From assembly GCA_945876205.1 (NCBI GenBank), contig CAMCNL010000005.1, positions 1 to 40,612 on the forward strand: a stretch of DNA of 40,612 nucleotides. The letters run 5' to 3'. Below are positions 24,714 through 33,475 of this stretch, piece by piece. The DNA comes from Candidatus Sulfopaludibacter sp. SbA3 (GTDB lineage: Bacteria > Acidobacteriota > Vicinamibacteria > Vicinamibacterales > UBA2999). The notes under the pieces are model-generated. The model was given only the letters and a program-made list of their open reading frames with translations. It searched no databases and was not told the origin of the DNA. Position 1 is the stretch's first letter; every line of letters starts with the position of its first letter. Made by a program: the position numbers and the translations under genes.

Positions 24714-25658
24714 TCACGCCTGCGATTTTTCGACCGCCGCGATGGCGTGTTCCCGCTCGACCGTTTCCGACGCGCGGATGGCATCGAGGTCGGGCTCGGC
24801 GAACACCTCGGGCTGTGGCTCGACGCCGCGGCGATCCGCGTAAACCCGCGTGAACTCGGCGCCAAGCAGCAGGATCTGGCAGGAGTAATACACCCACAGC
24901 AGCACGATCATCACCGAACCCGCCGCGCCATAACTGGAGGCGACGCTGCTCTGGCCCAGATACAGACCAATCAGCTGCTGGCCCGCCATGAAGAGCACCG
25001 CGGTGACAAACGCGCCGGTCGCCACGTCGCGCCGGCGGAGCTCTACGTCCGGCAGGAAGCGAAACAGCAGCGCGAACATCACTGTCACCACCAGCACCGA
25101 CACCAGCAGGTTGACCATCGTCCAGACGATCGGCAGCCCCGGAGCGCCGCGCGCCAGCCACGTGCCGAACGCCGCGAGCGCCGCCGTCACGGCCAGCGAC
25201 ACCATCAGCAGAAAGCCGATCGCCACGACCAGTCCGAACGAACGCACCCGGTCGAGGAGGAACGCGCGGACGTTCACGCCCGGGTTGGCCTTCACCCGCC
25301 AGATGGCGTTCAGCGCGGCCTGCAGCTCGAGGAACGCGCCGGTGGCGGCGACGATGAAGGTGATGCCGCCGACAACGGTGGCGACGATCCCGGCCCGCTC
25401 CTGGCTGGCGCCCTCGAGCAGGCTCTGGATCGCGCGACCGGCGTCGCGTCCCACCAGGTGATCGATCTGGTCGATGATTTCCCCGCGCACCGCCTCTTCG
25501 CCGAACGCCATGCCGGCAACCGCGGTCGCCACAATGAGGATCGGCGCGAGGGCGAAGAGCGTGTAATACGCGACCGACGCGCCCAGCCGCGGGGCGTCAT
25601 CGTCCCACCACGCGCGTAACGCGGTCCCGAATATTCTGACGATCACTGGTGGCCGCAT
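24714..25658 (-). CDS. YihY/BrkB family inner-membrane protein
   Basis: A 314-residue protein with six predicted membrane helices. The start (LRAWWDDDAPRLGASVAYYTLFALAPIL) is the hallmark of the YihY/BrkB family, and the last helices include SYGAAGSVMIVLLWVYYSCQ and LLGAEFTRVYA. Despite the old name ribonuclease BN, the family is not a nuclease and its role is unknown. An acidic tail of about 40 residues follows the last helix. It diverges from the AI-2E-family gene across 90 bases that must carry both promoters. Confidence 0.9.
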   Translation of the reverse strand: MRPPVIVRIFGTALRAWWDDDAPRLGASVAYYTLFALAPILIVATAVAGMAFGEEAVRGEIIDQIDHLVGRDAGRAIQSLLEGASQERAGIVATVVGGITFIVAATGAFLELQAALNAIWRVKANPGVNVRAFLLDRVRSFGLVVAIGFLLMVSLAVTAALAAFGTWLARGAPGLPIVWTMVNLLVSVLVVTVMFALLFRFLPDVELRRRDVATGAFVTAVLFMAGQQLIGLYLGQSSVASSYGAAGSVMIVLLWVYYSCQILLLGAEFTRVYADRRGVEPQPEVFAEPDLDAIRASETVEREHAIAAVEKSQA

Positions 25659-25748
25659 CCTCGATGCTGCGAGTATGCGCGGTCACATCCATGCGGGCTG
25701 TTCAATTCGGAACGCTGGCCGCCCGCCGCGTCGGATACAGTCGCAACC

Positions 25749-27560
25749 GTGGAGATCCCTGTCGAGAGGCGGCAACGCACCACCAAAGCGTGGGTCACGT
25801 TCGCCGGCTGCACGCTGGTGGTGGGGGTGCTGTACGCGGCGCAGGCGGTACTGGTGCCGTTCGCGCTCGCCGTCCTGATCGCGTTCGTGCTGGCACCACC
25901 AGTGACCTGGCTCGAACGGTGGCTCGGCCGCGTGCCTGCCGTGCTCGCGGCGGTCACGCTGGTCTTCGTACTGCTCGGCCTGGCCGGCTGGGGCCTCGCC
26001 TCGCAGGTGACCGGACTGGCGGAAGACCTGCCGCGCTACCGCGTCAACATCCTCGCGAAGATCGCCGACGTCCGCGGCGCCGGCAAAGGCGGATCGGTCG
26101 AGCAACTGCAGAAGACCATCGACGACATCAAGAAGAACCTCGATGGAGCCGAGGGGCCCGCGAGAACTGGCTCGGGGTCGGTCATACTCAGCCCGGAACG
26201 CGTCACCGCCTATTCGAGCTTCATGTGGCTCGGCCCGATCGTCGGTCCGCTCACCACCGCCGGACTCGTGCTGGTGATGGTGATCTTCATGCTGCTCGAA
26301 CGCCGGGATCTCCGCGATCGGCTGATTCGCCTGTTCGGCAACGGCCAGCTCACGGCCACGACCAAAGCGTTCGATGAAGCGGGCACTCGGGTGAGCCGGC
26401 AACTGCTGATGCAGTCGCTGGTGAATCTCACCTACGGGACGGCGGTGGGGCTTGGCCTCTACCTGCTCGGCGTGCCGTATCCATTGGTCTGGGCGGCGTT
26501 TGGCGCGGTGATGCGTTTCATCCCGTACGTCGGCCCGGTGCTCGGCGCCGGCGCGCCGATCCTCGTCAGCCTCGCCGCCCTCGCCGGTTGGGTCGGTCCC
26601 CTGTGGGTGATTGGCCTGTTCGTGGTGCTCGAGCTCTTTACCAACCTCGTTCTCGAAACGGTGCTCTATGCGGGAGCCGCGGGCGTGTCGCAGGTGGCGC
26701 TGCTCGTGTCGGTGGCCTTCTGGACCTGGTTGTGGGGTCCGCTCGGACTGCTCATGGCCACACCGCTCACCGTCTGCGTCGTTGTCCTCGGCAAGCACGT
26801 GCCCGGCCTTGGCTTCGTCGGGATGCTGATGGCCGACACGCCGGCGCTCGCGGCAGACCATGGCTATTACCAGCGGCTGCTGGCGCGCGATCAAAGCGAG
26901 GCGGCCGAGCTGATCGAGCGGCACATCAAGGTTGACGTGCCCGCCTCGGTGTACGACGCGCTGCTGCTGCCCGCGCTCAATTATGCCAAGCGGGATCGGC
27001 TGGAAGAGCGGTTGTCGGCAGAAGAAGAGAACGCCGTGATCGAAGCGACACGCGAACTGGTGTCCGACGCGGCCGAGTGGATCCGCCGCGCCAAGGCAAA
27101 GGTGCCGGTCGTCGGTGGCGAGTCGGACGCCGCCGCAGCGCATCCCCCGCTACGGGTGATCGCATACGCAGCCAACGGCGCCAGCGACGAAGTCGCGTTG
27201 ATGATGCTCGCCAACCTGGTAGACGACCTGCCAATCACGCTCGACATTACGAAGACGCGGCTGCAGGCGTCAGAGCTCGTGGCATTGGTGCAGGAGCAGC
27301 AGGTGTCGCTCGTGTGCATCGCCGATCTGCCGCCAAGTCCCGCGTCAAAGACGCGCTACCTGGTCAAACGACTTCACGCCGCATGTCCCGACGTCCACAT
27401 CCTGGTAGGGCGCTGGGCATCGCCGGGTCTTGCCGACGAGAGTAGCCAACTCCTGCGAGAGGCAGGCGCCACGCTCGTGGCATCGACGCTTGCGGAGACG
27501 CGCGCCCAGCTCAAGGGACTCCTCGAGACCGCACGGCCGCCCGTTGAATGCGCGTCATAA
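25749..27560 (+). CDS. AI-2E family transporter with an extra C-terminal Rossmann-like domain
   Basis: A 603-residue protein started by GTG 25749. Residues 1-360 are the AI-2E transporter (PerM/TqsA) domain: an N-terminal helix pair, a charged loop with an amphipathic helix (90-140), and C-terminal helices with VWAAFGAVMRFIPYVGPVLG and ending GKHVPGLGF. Known members export small molecules or act as Na+/H+ antiporters. About 240 residues follow that most members lack: a helical linker, then an alternating strand-helix domain (about 465-590; LRVIAYAANGASDEVALMML, VSLVCIADLPP, VHILVGRWAS) resembling B12-binding/Rossmann folds but without the DxHxxG motif. The stop is seven bases before the transglycosylase start. 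Confidence 0.85.
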   Translation: MEIPVERRQRTTKAWVTFAGCTLVVGVLYAAQAVLVPFALAVLIAFVLAPPVTWLERWLGRVPAVLAAVTLVFVLLGLAGWGLASQVTGLAEDLPRYRVNILAKIADVRGAGKGGSVEQLQKTIDDIKKNLDGAEGPARTGSGSVILSPERVTAYSSFMWLGPIVGPLTTAGLVLVMVIFMLLERRDLRDRLIRLFGNGQLTATTKAFDEAGTRVSRQLLMQSLVNLTYGTAVGLGLYLLGVPYPLVWAAFGAVMRFIPYVGPVLGAGAPILVSLAALAGWVGPLWVIGLFVVLELFTNLVLETVLYAGAAGVSQVALLVSVAFWTWLWGPLGLLMATPLTVCVVVLGKHVPGLGFVGMLMADTPALAADHGYYQRLLARDQSEAAELIERHIKVDVPASVYDALLLPALNYAKRDRLEERLSAEEENAVIEATRELVSDAAEWIRRAKAKVPVVGGESDAAAAHPPLRVIAYAANGASDEVALMMLANLVDDLPITLDITKTRLQASELVALVQEQQVSLVCIADLPPSPASKTRYLVKRLHAACPDVHILVGRWASPGLADESSQLLREAGATLVASTLAETRAQLKGLLETARPPVECAS

Positions 27561-27567
27561 TGCCTGG

Positions 27568-28614
27568 GTGCGCACTCCTGCACTCGTGCTCGTGTCGCTG
27601 CTCCTCGGGACCCCGATCCTGGCTCAGCAGGACGACGTTCAAGTCCCGCCGCCCACCCCGGCCCCAGCGCCCGCGGTTGCAACGCCAGAGCCGTTTGACG
27701 TCTGGCTGAAAGGCATCGCGGCGGAAGCCCGGGAGCGCGGCTTCAAAGACGATCTGATCGATCGGACGATCACCGGGCTTCAGCCGCTGCCCCGCGTCAT
27801 CGCCAGCGACCGCAGCCAGGCCGAGCTGGTCGTCGGCTTCAACCGCTATCTGCGCTCTCACGTCACCAATGCGATCGTTCGGCGCGGCCGCGACGCGGGC
27901 CGCAGGAATCGAACGCTCCTCGCCCGCGTCGAGGCGCAGTACGACGTCCAGCGCCGCTTCCTGCTGGCCATCTGGGGAATGGAAACGCGCTACGGCGCCA
28001 TCATGGGCCGCACGCCCGTCTTCCAGGCGCTGGCGACGCTGGCCTGGGAAGGGCGTCGCGCCGAGTTCTTCAAGGGCGAGCTCTTCAATGCGCTGACGAT
28101 GGTGTCGAAGGGATACATCGACGCACCAACCATGACCGGATCGTGGGCGGGCGCGATGGGACATCCGCAGTTCATGCCCTCCAGCTACCTCAAGTACGCC
28201 GAAGACTTCGACAAGGACGGACACCGCGACATCTGGCGATCGACCGGCGACACGATGGCGTCAATCGCGAACTACCTGAACAAGTTCGGTTGGGATGATG
28301 GCCAGACGTGGGGCCGCGAGGTCACGGTCACACCGGCCGTGAGGGCGCGGGTGAAGGAACAGATCCCGCAGCGCACCGAGGGGTGCTATGCCAAGCGCAA
28401 CATGTCGGAGCGCCGGCCGCTCACCGAATGGCAGAAGCTGGGCATGAGACTCAAGACCGGCAAACCGCTCCCACGCAGCTCGATCAAGGCGGGGCTGGTG
28501 GAGACCGACGAGCGGAGCTTCCTGGTGTACGAGAACTACGACGCGATCCTCGAATACAACTGCGCGCACTACTACGCGCTGACGGTGGCGCTACTGTCGG
28601 ACCAGCTGCGCTAG
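27568..28614 (+). CDS. MltB-type lytic murein transglycosylase
   Basis: A 348-residue periplasmic enzyme that cleaves peptidoglycan between N-acetylmuramic acid and N-acetylglucosamine, forming an anhydro end. It has a signal peptide (1-20, ending TPILAQ), a Pro/Ala-rich stretch, then the MltB domain with catalytic Glu139 in AIWGMETRYG, the TMVSKGYID segment, SWAGAMGHPQFMPSSYLKYA, DKDGHRDIWRSTGDTMASIA and a C-terminal FLVYENYDAILEYN segment. The GTG at 27568 was chosen because it opens the signal peptide and lies seven bases after the transporter stop. Confidence 0.88.
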   Translation: MRTPALVLVSLLLGTPILAQQDDVQVPPPTPAPAPAVATPEPFDVWLKGIAAEARERGFKDDLIDRTITGLQPLPRVIASDRSQAELVVGFNRYLRSHVTNAIVRRGRDAGRRNRTLLARVEAQYDVQRRFLLAIWGMETRYGAIMGRTPVFQALATLAWEGRRAEFFKGELFNALTMVSKGYIDAPTMTGSWAGAMGHPQFMPSSYLKYAEDFDKDGHRDIWRSTGDTMASIANYLNKFGWDDGQTWGREVTVTPAVRARVKEQIPQRTEGCYAKRNMSERRPLTEWQKLGMRLKTGKPLPRSSIKAGLVETDERSFLVYENYDAILEYNCAHYYALTVALLSDQLR

Positions 28615-28616
28615 AC

Positions 28617-28676
28617 GCGGGGGCTGAAGCCCCCGCGCTACAGGTGACCACGTAGCGCGCAGGCTTCAGTCTGCGC
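28617..28676. repeat. Pair of inverted hairpins between convergent genes
   Basis: Hairpin 1 (28617-28636) has arms GCGGGGG/CCCCCGC with loop CTGAAG. Hairpin 2 (28657-28676) has arms GCGCAG/CTGCGC around the complementary loop region GCTTCAGT. The two are inverted copies joined by GCGCTAC (28635-28641) and GTAGCGC (28652-28658), so the whole 60 bases can also fold as one long stem. It lies between the stops of two convergent genes and could end both transcripts. Confidence 0.7.
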
Positions 28677-28688
28677 TCGCGCGGCTTC

Positions 28689-29150
28689 TTACGTCGCGAC
28701 CTGCGGTGTGAGGATCTCGTCGATCAGGAACAGGTCGGTCAGCAGCGCGCGCACGTGAATCGACGCATTCAGGTTGTCGACCAGCTGCGAGCTGATGGAC
28801 GGCTGCGCGAGCACGAGCTCCACGGCGGCGCGTGCGTCGCCGGCGTCTCGGTCGAGCACGGCGGCGAAGGCGCGGTAGCGGTCGGCGGGTTCGAGAGCCT
28901 CACGCGCGACCACCTGCAGCAGGAGATCCCCAAGTCCGGCCAGGGCCGCCGACGCGCGCGTCAGGTACTCGCGAAGCTGCCCGCCCGACTGGCTCGCGGC
29001 TTCTCCAGCCAATCCCTGCGCGGCGTAGGCCAGCATGAACTCATAGGCCTCTTCAATGACTCCGCAGCGGGCGTGAAATTCGTTCGGAGCGTTCGGTTCG
29101 TTCGAGGCGTTCGGATCGTTCGGTCGTTTCGTTCTGTCGTGTTCGTTCAA
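28689..29150 (-). CDS. Unknown fifth gene of the exported molybdenum hydroxylase operon
   Basis: A 153-residue protein read from a TTG at 29150-29148 that overlaps the stop of the cytochrome b gene. Residues 2-27 are Asn/Pro/Glu-rich and come from the repeat at 29081-29146. From residue 31 the protein is helical (VIEEAYEFMLAYAAQGLAGE, YLTRASAALAGLGDLLLQVV, RALLTDLFLIDEILTP) and has no signal or membrane segment. No family is recognised. Its place after four subunit genes suggests a maturation or assembly factor, which is inference only. A start at the Met in YEFM is a shorter alternative. Confidence 0.6.
   Translation of the reverse strand: MNEHDRTKRPNDPNASNEPNAPNEFHARCGVIEEAYEFMLAYAAQGLAGEAASQSGGQLREYLTRASAALAGLGDLLLQVVAREALEPADRYRAFAAVLDRDAGDARAAVELVLAQPSISSQLVDNLNASIHVRALLTDLFLIDEILTPQVAT
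29081..29146. repeat. Tandem GTTCGG/GTTCGT repeat
   Basis: About ten imperfect copies of a six- to nine-base unit around CGTTCGGA, with no spacers. It overlaps the 5' part of the gene at 28689-29150, where it encodes an Asn-Pro-rich tract, and ends at the stop of the cytochrome gene. Confidence 0.75.
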
Positions 29151-29986
29151 ATGACCTTCTCGCGCGGCGGCTCGCTGACGACCCACCTGTCGGGATCGTG
29201 GTGCTCGAGGTATTGGCGCCTGGTGATGAAGCCGAAGATCATCGACTTGGTGATCCACCGCTTCTCGGGACGAATGGCGAAGTAGACGTGGGCAATGACC
29301 ATCCCGACGAGCGTGACGCCGGCGAGGCCGTGCGTCACGTAGGTGACGCCCCACGTCGAATCGCTGAAGAGATAGGGATTGCGGGTGTAGAACGGCGTCC
29401 GCACGCGCACCATCATGAAGAGGCCGGTGGCGACGACCGACAGCGCGGCCAGCACGATCCCCAGGTGGTAGAGGCGATTGCCGAGCGGATACTTGCCGGG
29501 CTTCGGGCCAGGCACGTCGTGACCGAACTCGCGGAGGATCTCCGCCTTCAATTCGGGAATGTCCTTCGGACCCACCCAGATCGACCAGAAGTCGAGCCAG
29601 AACGTCGCGTGGATGATGTGAAACACGATGGTCGCGGTCAGGACGAGGCCGGCGATCCAGTGCCACGTCACCCAGGCGAACTGGACGCCGACAATCGGCA
29701 GAAAGGCGGTGAGGAGGAGCGTCAACATCGCCGTCGCCATCACCCAGTGGAACACCCGCGCGCCCACGCCATGGCGCCTGATGAGCGGCGGAAGATCCGT
29801 CCGGGCCGCTTCCATCGCATCGGTCTCTTCGGCCTTCCGCTTGCGATGCGCCGACAGCACCATGTAGCTGGCGTGAGCGATGAGGAATGCGACGCCGGCA
29901 AACAGCGACGCCCAGAGCAGATCCCACGAGACGTGCGTGAGAATCTGCTGGCCCCACGGACTACGTCCCCAGGTCAGGATGTCCAA
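29147..29986 (-). CDS. Membrane b-type cytochrome subunit (formate dehydrogenase gamma-like)
   Basis: A 279-residue protein with five membrane segments. The first is an N-terminal anchor (LLWASLFAGVAFLIAHASYMVL). Then come four helices of the cytochrome b561/formate-dehydrogenase-gamma type, carrying His residues in pairs: RVFHWVMATAM, TWHWIAGLVL, FHIIHATF, LYHLGIVLAAL, THGLAGV and IAHVYFAIRPE. Such subunits bind two haems b and pass electrons to the quinone pool. Start TTG at 29986 is the only one fitting the N-terminal helix, and it overlaps the FAD subunit gene by 13 bases. This gives the exported Mo enzyme a route into the membrane. Confidence 0.8.
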   Translation of the reverse strand: MDILTWGRSPWGQQILTHVSWDLLWASLFAGVAFLIAHASYMVLSAHRKRKAEETDAMEAARTDLPPLIRRHGVGARVFHWVMATAMLTLLLTAFLPIVGVQFAWVTWHWIAGLVLTATIVFHIIHATFWLDFWSIWVGPKDIPELKAEILREFGHDVPGPKPGKYPLGNRLYHLGIVLAALSVVATGLFMMVRVRTPFYTRNPYLFSDSTWGVTYVTHGLAGVTLVGMVIAHVYFAIRPEKRWITKSMIFGFITRRQYLEHHDPDRWVVSEPPREKVI

Positions 29987-31023
29987 TCGACGTCCTCCAC
30001 GCCGCGGATGGCGCGCTTCACGAGGTTTCGCATCAGCGGCACTTTGTAGCCGTTGAACGTCAGCGGCTGCGCCCCCTCGATCGCGAGGTTGCCGGCAATC
30101 ACCGCCGTCGCTTCGTTCCGCGGCTTGCCGCGGACGAGATCCTCCACCGCCGCCAGGCGCAGAGGCCTCGCGGCGACGCCGTTGACGACGAGGCGAATGC
30201 GGTCGATGGTGGTGCCCGTGGTCGCCATCGCCGAGGCGACGCTGACGAGCGCGAAGTCCCAGACGTTGCGATCGCGAATCTTCTCGAAATAGAACTGCAC
30301 GCGCCCTGCCCCGCCGGAGCCTTCGGCGGAGGCGGCCCAGGTGCCGGGAATGCGAATCGACGTCAGCAGGCTTCCTGGCTTCAGCACGGTCATGCGGGTG
30401 ATGTCGGTGCCGGGGCCGACGAAGTAGTCTTCCGCGGCGATGACCTGTTCCCCGGCGCCCGTGCGGATCACCATCTGCGCATCGAGCGCGATCAGCGCCG
30501 GCGCCGTATCTGATGGATTCACCGCGACGCAGCGGTCGGCCTCGAGAATCGCGTGCTCGCGATTGATCGCCTGCGGCGTGTCGGCGTAGCAGATGTTGCC
30601 GCCGGCTCGATAGCACGACCAACCGGCGCGGTAGTACCAGCAGCGCGTGTCCTGCGTCACGTTGCCGCCGACGGTGCCCTGATTGCGAATCTGCGGCGAG
30701 GCCGCGGACTCCGCCGCCTCAAGCAGGATGCTGTACCGCTCGCGCACCACCGGATGCCGCACGATCTCGGTGAGCGTGGTCATCGCGCCAATCTCGAGCC
30801 CGCCATCGCCCCACGGCTTGATGCCCTTGAGGTCGGCAATCCCGGAGAGATCGATGACCGCCGCCGGCCGCTTGATGCGGTCCTTGAGCCAATCGAAACT
30901 ATCCAGCCCGCCCGCCAGCAGCCACGCCTCGCCGCCGTACCGTTTGAGCAGCGCCTGGGCATCGGACACCGATGCAGGCTGGAACAACTCAAACGCGGGC
31001 ATCACATCGCGAATCACGGCCAT
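29974..31023 (-). CDS. FAD-binding subunit of a molybdenum hydroxylase, with Cys-rich insert
   Basis: A 349-residue middle subunit of the xanthine dehydrogenase family. FAD-binding features are AGGLDSFDWLKDR in the first loop, LEIGAMTTLTEI and SPQIRNQGTVGGNV in the second, and a closing C-terminal domain with FYFEKIRDRNVWDFALVSV. After GGNVTQDTR comes CWYYRAGWSCYRAGGNICY: three Cys with spacing like the extra [4Fe-4S] site of PaoB and 4-hydroxybenzoyl-CoA reductase beta subunits. The ATG at 31023 follows GGAGAAA and stands ten bases after the large-subunit stop. There is no export signal, so it would travel with the Tat-tagged Fe-S subunit. Confidence 0.87.
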   Translation of the reverse strand: MAVIRDVMPAFELFQPASVSDAQALLKRYGGEAWLLAGGLDSFDWLKDRIKRPAAVIDLSGIADLKGIKPWGDGGLEIGAMTTLTEIVRHPVVRERYSILLEAAESAASPQIRNQGTVGGNVTQDTRCWYYRAGWSCYRAGGNICYADTPQAINREHAILEADRCVAVNPSDTAPALIALDAQMVIRTGAGEQVIAAEDYFVGPGTDITRMTVLKPGSLLTSIRIPGTWAASAEGSGGAGRVQFYFEKIRDRNVWDFALVSVASAMATTGTTIDRIRLVVNGVAARPLRLAAVEDLVRGKPRNEATAVIAGNLAIEGAQPLTFNGYKVPLMRNLVKRAIRGVEDVDWTS

Positions 31024-31033
31024 TGAATTTCTC

Positions 31034-33475
31034 CTACACGTGTGCGCGAAGAGGGTCGTGCATGGGACGGCCGTGTTCGAGTGACATCAAAATGAGATCC
31101 GCCGTCACCGGGGCGCGGCGGAAGATGTCGTCGCCGAGGGCGTCGGAGATCGCGTTCATCACCGATCCGTATCCGGCGCCGACCGGCGGCTCGCCGACTC
31201 CGCGCGCACCGACGGGCGTCTCCGGATCCGCCATGTCCAGCGCCGATGCATTCATCGTCGCCGGGATGTCCAGGATCGTCAGCGGCTTGCTGTAGTGGAA
31301 CCGGCGCGCCAGCGAGTGGCCGTACTTCGGATCGACGACCGACTTCTGGAAGAGGGCGTGCGCGATGCCGAGACAGCTCCCGCCCTTGATCTGCGCGAGC
31401 AGGCTTCGCGGGTTGACCACGGTGCCGACGTCGCCGACGCCGAGATAATCCACCAGCGTCACGTGCCCCGTCTCGACGTCCACCTCCACTTCGGCAAAGC
31501 CGATCACGAATGAATAGGTGACACCGTCGCGGGGATAGTTGTCCTTCGCCACGCCCATCAGGCCGAGACCCGCGAGCCGGGTCGCCGAACCCCTGGTCAT
31601 CGGGTTGATGTCCATCGGCAGCTCATGGCCGTCGTACTTCCCGCCAAGCTCGATGGCGCGCGTCGCTGCCTGCGCGTAGGTCAGGCCACGGCCCGGTGCG
31701 CCCCGCCGATAGACACGCTCATTCCCCAGCTCGTAATCGTCGGGCGACCCGCCGAGATCGCGTGCCGCGATTTCCTGCAGCTTCCGCTTCGCGTCATTGG
31801 CCCCTGCATGATTCGCCCGCGTCATCGCGTGCGTCGTCTGGCTGCCAACGGAGAGGCAGGTCCAGGGCAGGCCCTTGCTCGTGTCGCCCCAGATGACTTC
31901 GACCTTCTGCCACGGCATGGCGAGCTCGTCGGCCGCCACGCGCGCCAGGTCGATGAGCGAGTGCGTGCCGAGGTTGCCGACGCCCGACTGCACGTAGAGC
32001 TTGCCGTCGGGACGGATGGTCATGAGGCTGTCCCACCCGATCGACCCGGCACCGTGCGGTCCGACCGTCACACCAACACCGCGAATCTTCGATCCTTTGC
32101 GCTGGCCGGAGCGCGCCTTGCGCATCGGCCAGTTGAACTGCTCCGCGCCACGCGCGAGCGCCTCCTTGATGAACGCGCTGGTGATGTGCGGCCGCTGGCC
32201 GGTGGGGCCAGCAGGACCGAAGAGTGCCTTGCCCGACGGTGAGTTGATGCTGCGGATCTCGACCTGATCGATGCCGAGCTGACGCGCCGCCTTCGACATC
32301 ACCGGCTCGATGATGCCGTTGGCCTGCATCGGGCCCGGCGACCGCTGCTGCGTGCGCGGCGGCGTGTTGGTCATCATGTTCACGGCGCGCCATCGCATGG
32401 CCGGCGGCTGGTAGATCAGCGAGGCCGCCAGGCCCGCCGAGCGATGATCGCCCAGCGGTCCATAAGCGCCCGTATCCTGGACGATGAAGAGGTCGAGGGC
32501 GGTGATGCGGCCGTCCTTCGCAAAGCCAATCCTGGCGCGGCCGCTCATGTTGGTCCGCGCGCGGCCGATGAAGCTCTCCTCCTCGCGGCTGATGCGCATC
32601 ATCACCGGCGCGTTCGCCTTCTTCGAGAGGATGGCGGGAATCGACATCGACACCGCGCCGCCGCCCTTGCTGCCGAAGCCGCCGCCGGTGTACTCGCAGA
32701 TCAGCACGACCTGCGACGGCTCGAGGCCGCACCAGCGCGCGATCGCCGGCTGCGTCTGCGCGACGCTCTGCGTCGAGGCGTGGATGTAGAGCTTGCCGTT
32801 CTGCCAGTAGGCCATCGCGCTGCGGGTTTCCATCGGGTGATGGCCCGTCGACTGCACGGTGAAGGTCTCGTCGAGCACGAGCGCGGCGTTCGTGAATCCG
32901 GCCTCGAGGTCGCCAAACGCCCATTCCTCGAGCGCCTTGCCCATCGGCAGGTGGCCGGCGTCCTCATCGTTGAAGTCCTGCTCGGTCCACTTCATCGTTT
33001 CGAGCGGCGCGGGCGTCCCGGGAGGGGTATTCGGGGGCGGCGCGCCCCAGGCGTTGCCGTTGGTGCGCGGGTTGTTGCCGCCCGGACGGAGGCTCTGGAG
33101 CGGATCGACGACAAACGGGAGCGGCTCGAGATCGACCAGGATCCGTTCGATCGCTTCGGCCGCCGTGAGCTCGTCCACCGCGGCCACCGCGAGGATCGGC
33201 TCGCCGACATACAGCGGCTCGTTGGTCAGCGCGCGCTCGGCGTTGTTCGGCAGCATCGGCAGGTCGTCCGCCGTGATGATCGCCTTCACGCCGGGCATCG
33301 CCAGCGCGGCGCTCATATCGATGTTGCGCACGCGCGCGTGCGGCATCGGGCTGACCAGGAGCTTCGTGAAGAGCATCCCGTCGGCGCGGAAGTCTTCGGC
33401 GTAGCGCGCCTTACCGGTGACCTTGGCGACGAGATCGACGGGAATGTAATTCTGGCCGACTAACTTGTCCGCCAT
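31034..33475 (-). CDS. Molybdopterin-binding large subunit of a three-subunit hydroxylase
   Basis: An 813-residue subunit of the xanthine dehydrogenase/CoxL family. It begins with the usual VDLVAKVTGKARYAEDF region. It has the first molybdopterin loop GGGFGSKGGG, an active-site region around AVNMMTNTPPRTQQRSPGPM, GVGNLGTHSLIDLARVAADE, and the catalytic Glu762 in ARGVGEPPVG. It lacks the selenium-loop motif of CO dehydrogenases (AYRCSFR), so CO is not the likely substrate. It is closer in architecture to 4-hydroxybenzoyl-CoA reductase or aldehyde types. The start overlaps the stop of the Fe-S gene by one base (TAATG). Confidence 0.88.
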   Translation of the reverse strand: MADKLVGQNYIPVDLVAKVTGKARYAEDFRADGMLFTKLLVSPMPHARVRNIDMSAALAMPGVKAIITADDLPMLPNNAERALTNEPLYVGEPILAVAAVDELTAAEAIERILVDLEPLPFVVDPLQSLRPGGNNPRTNGNAWGAPPPNTPPGTPAPLETMKWTEQDFNDEDAGHLPMGKALEEWAFGDLEAGFTNAALVLDETFTVQSTGHHPMETRSAMAYWQNGKLYIHASTQSVAQTQPAIARWCGLEPSQVVLICEYTGGGFGSKGGGAVSMSIPAILSKKANAPVMMRISREEESFIGRARTNMSGRARIGFAKDGRITALDLFIVQDTGAYGPLGDHRSAGLAASLIYQPPAMRWRAVNMMTNTPPRTQQRSPGPMQANGIIEPVMSKAARQLGIDQVEIRSINSPSGKALFGPAGPTGQRPHITSAFIKEALARGAEQFNWPMRKARSGQRKGSKIRGVGVTVGPHGAGSIGWDSLMTIRPDGKLYVQSGVGNLGTHSLIDLARVAADELAMPWQKVEVIWGDTSKGLPWTCLSVGSQTTHAMTRANHAGANDAKRKLQEIAARDLGGSPDDYELGNERVYRRGAPGRGLTYAQAATRAIELGGKYDGHELPMDINPMTRGSATRLAGLGLMGVAKDNYPRDGVTYSFVIGFAEVEVDVETGHVTLVDYLGVGDVGTVVNPRSLLAQIKGGSCLGIAHALFQKSVVDPKYGHSLARRFHYSKPLTILDIPATMNASALDMADPETPVGARGVGEPPVGAGYGSVMNAISDALGDDIFRRAPVTADLILMSLEHGRPMHDPLRAHV

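Noticed and set aside
29081-29146. Short tandem repeats suggesting a CRISPR array
   Set aside because: Units are six to nine bases with no spacers, and no cas genes are near. No CRISPR array was seen anywhere in the window.
31034-33475. Carbon monoxide dehydrogenase large subunit
   Set aside because: The family matches, but the AYRCSFR-type active-site loop of form I CO dehydrogenase is absent.
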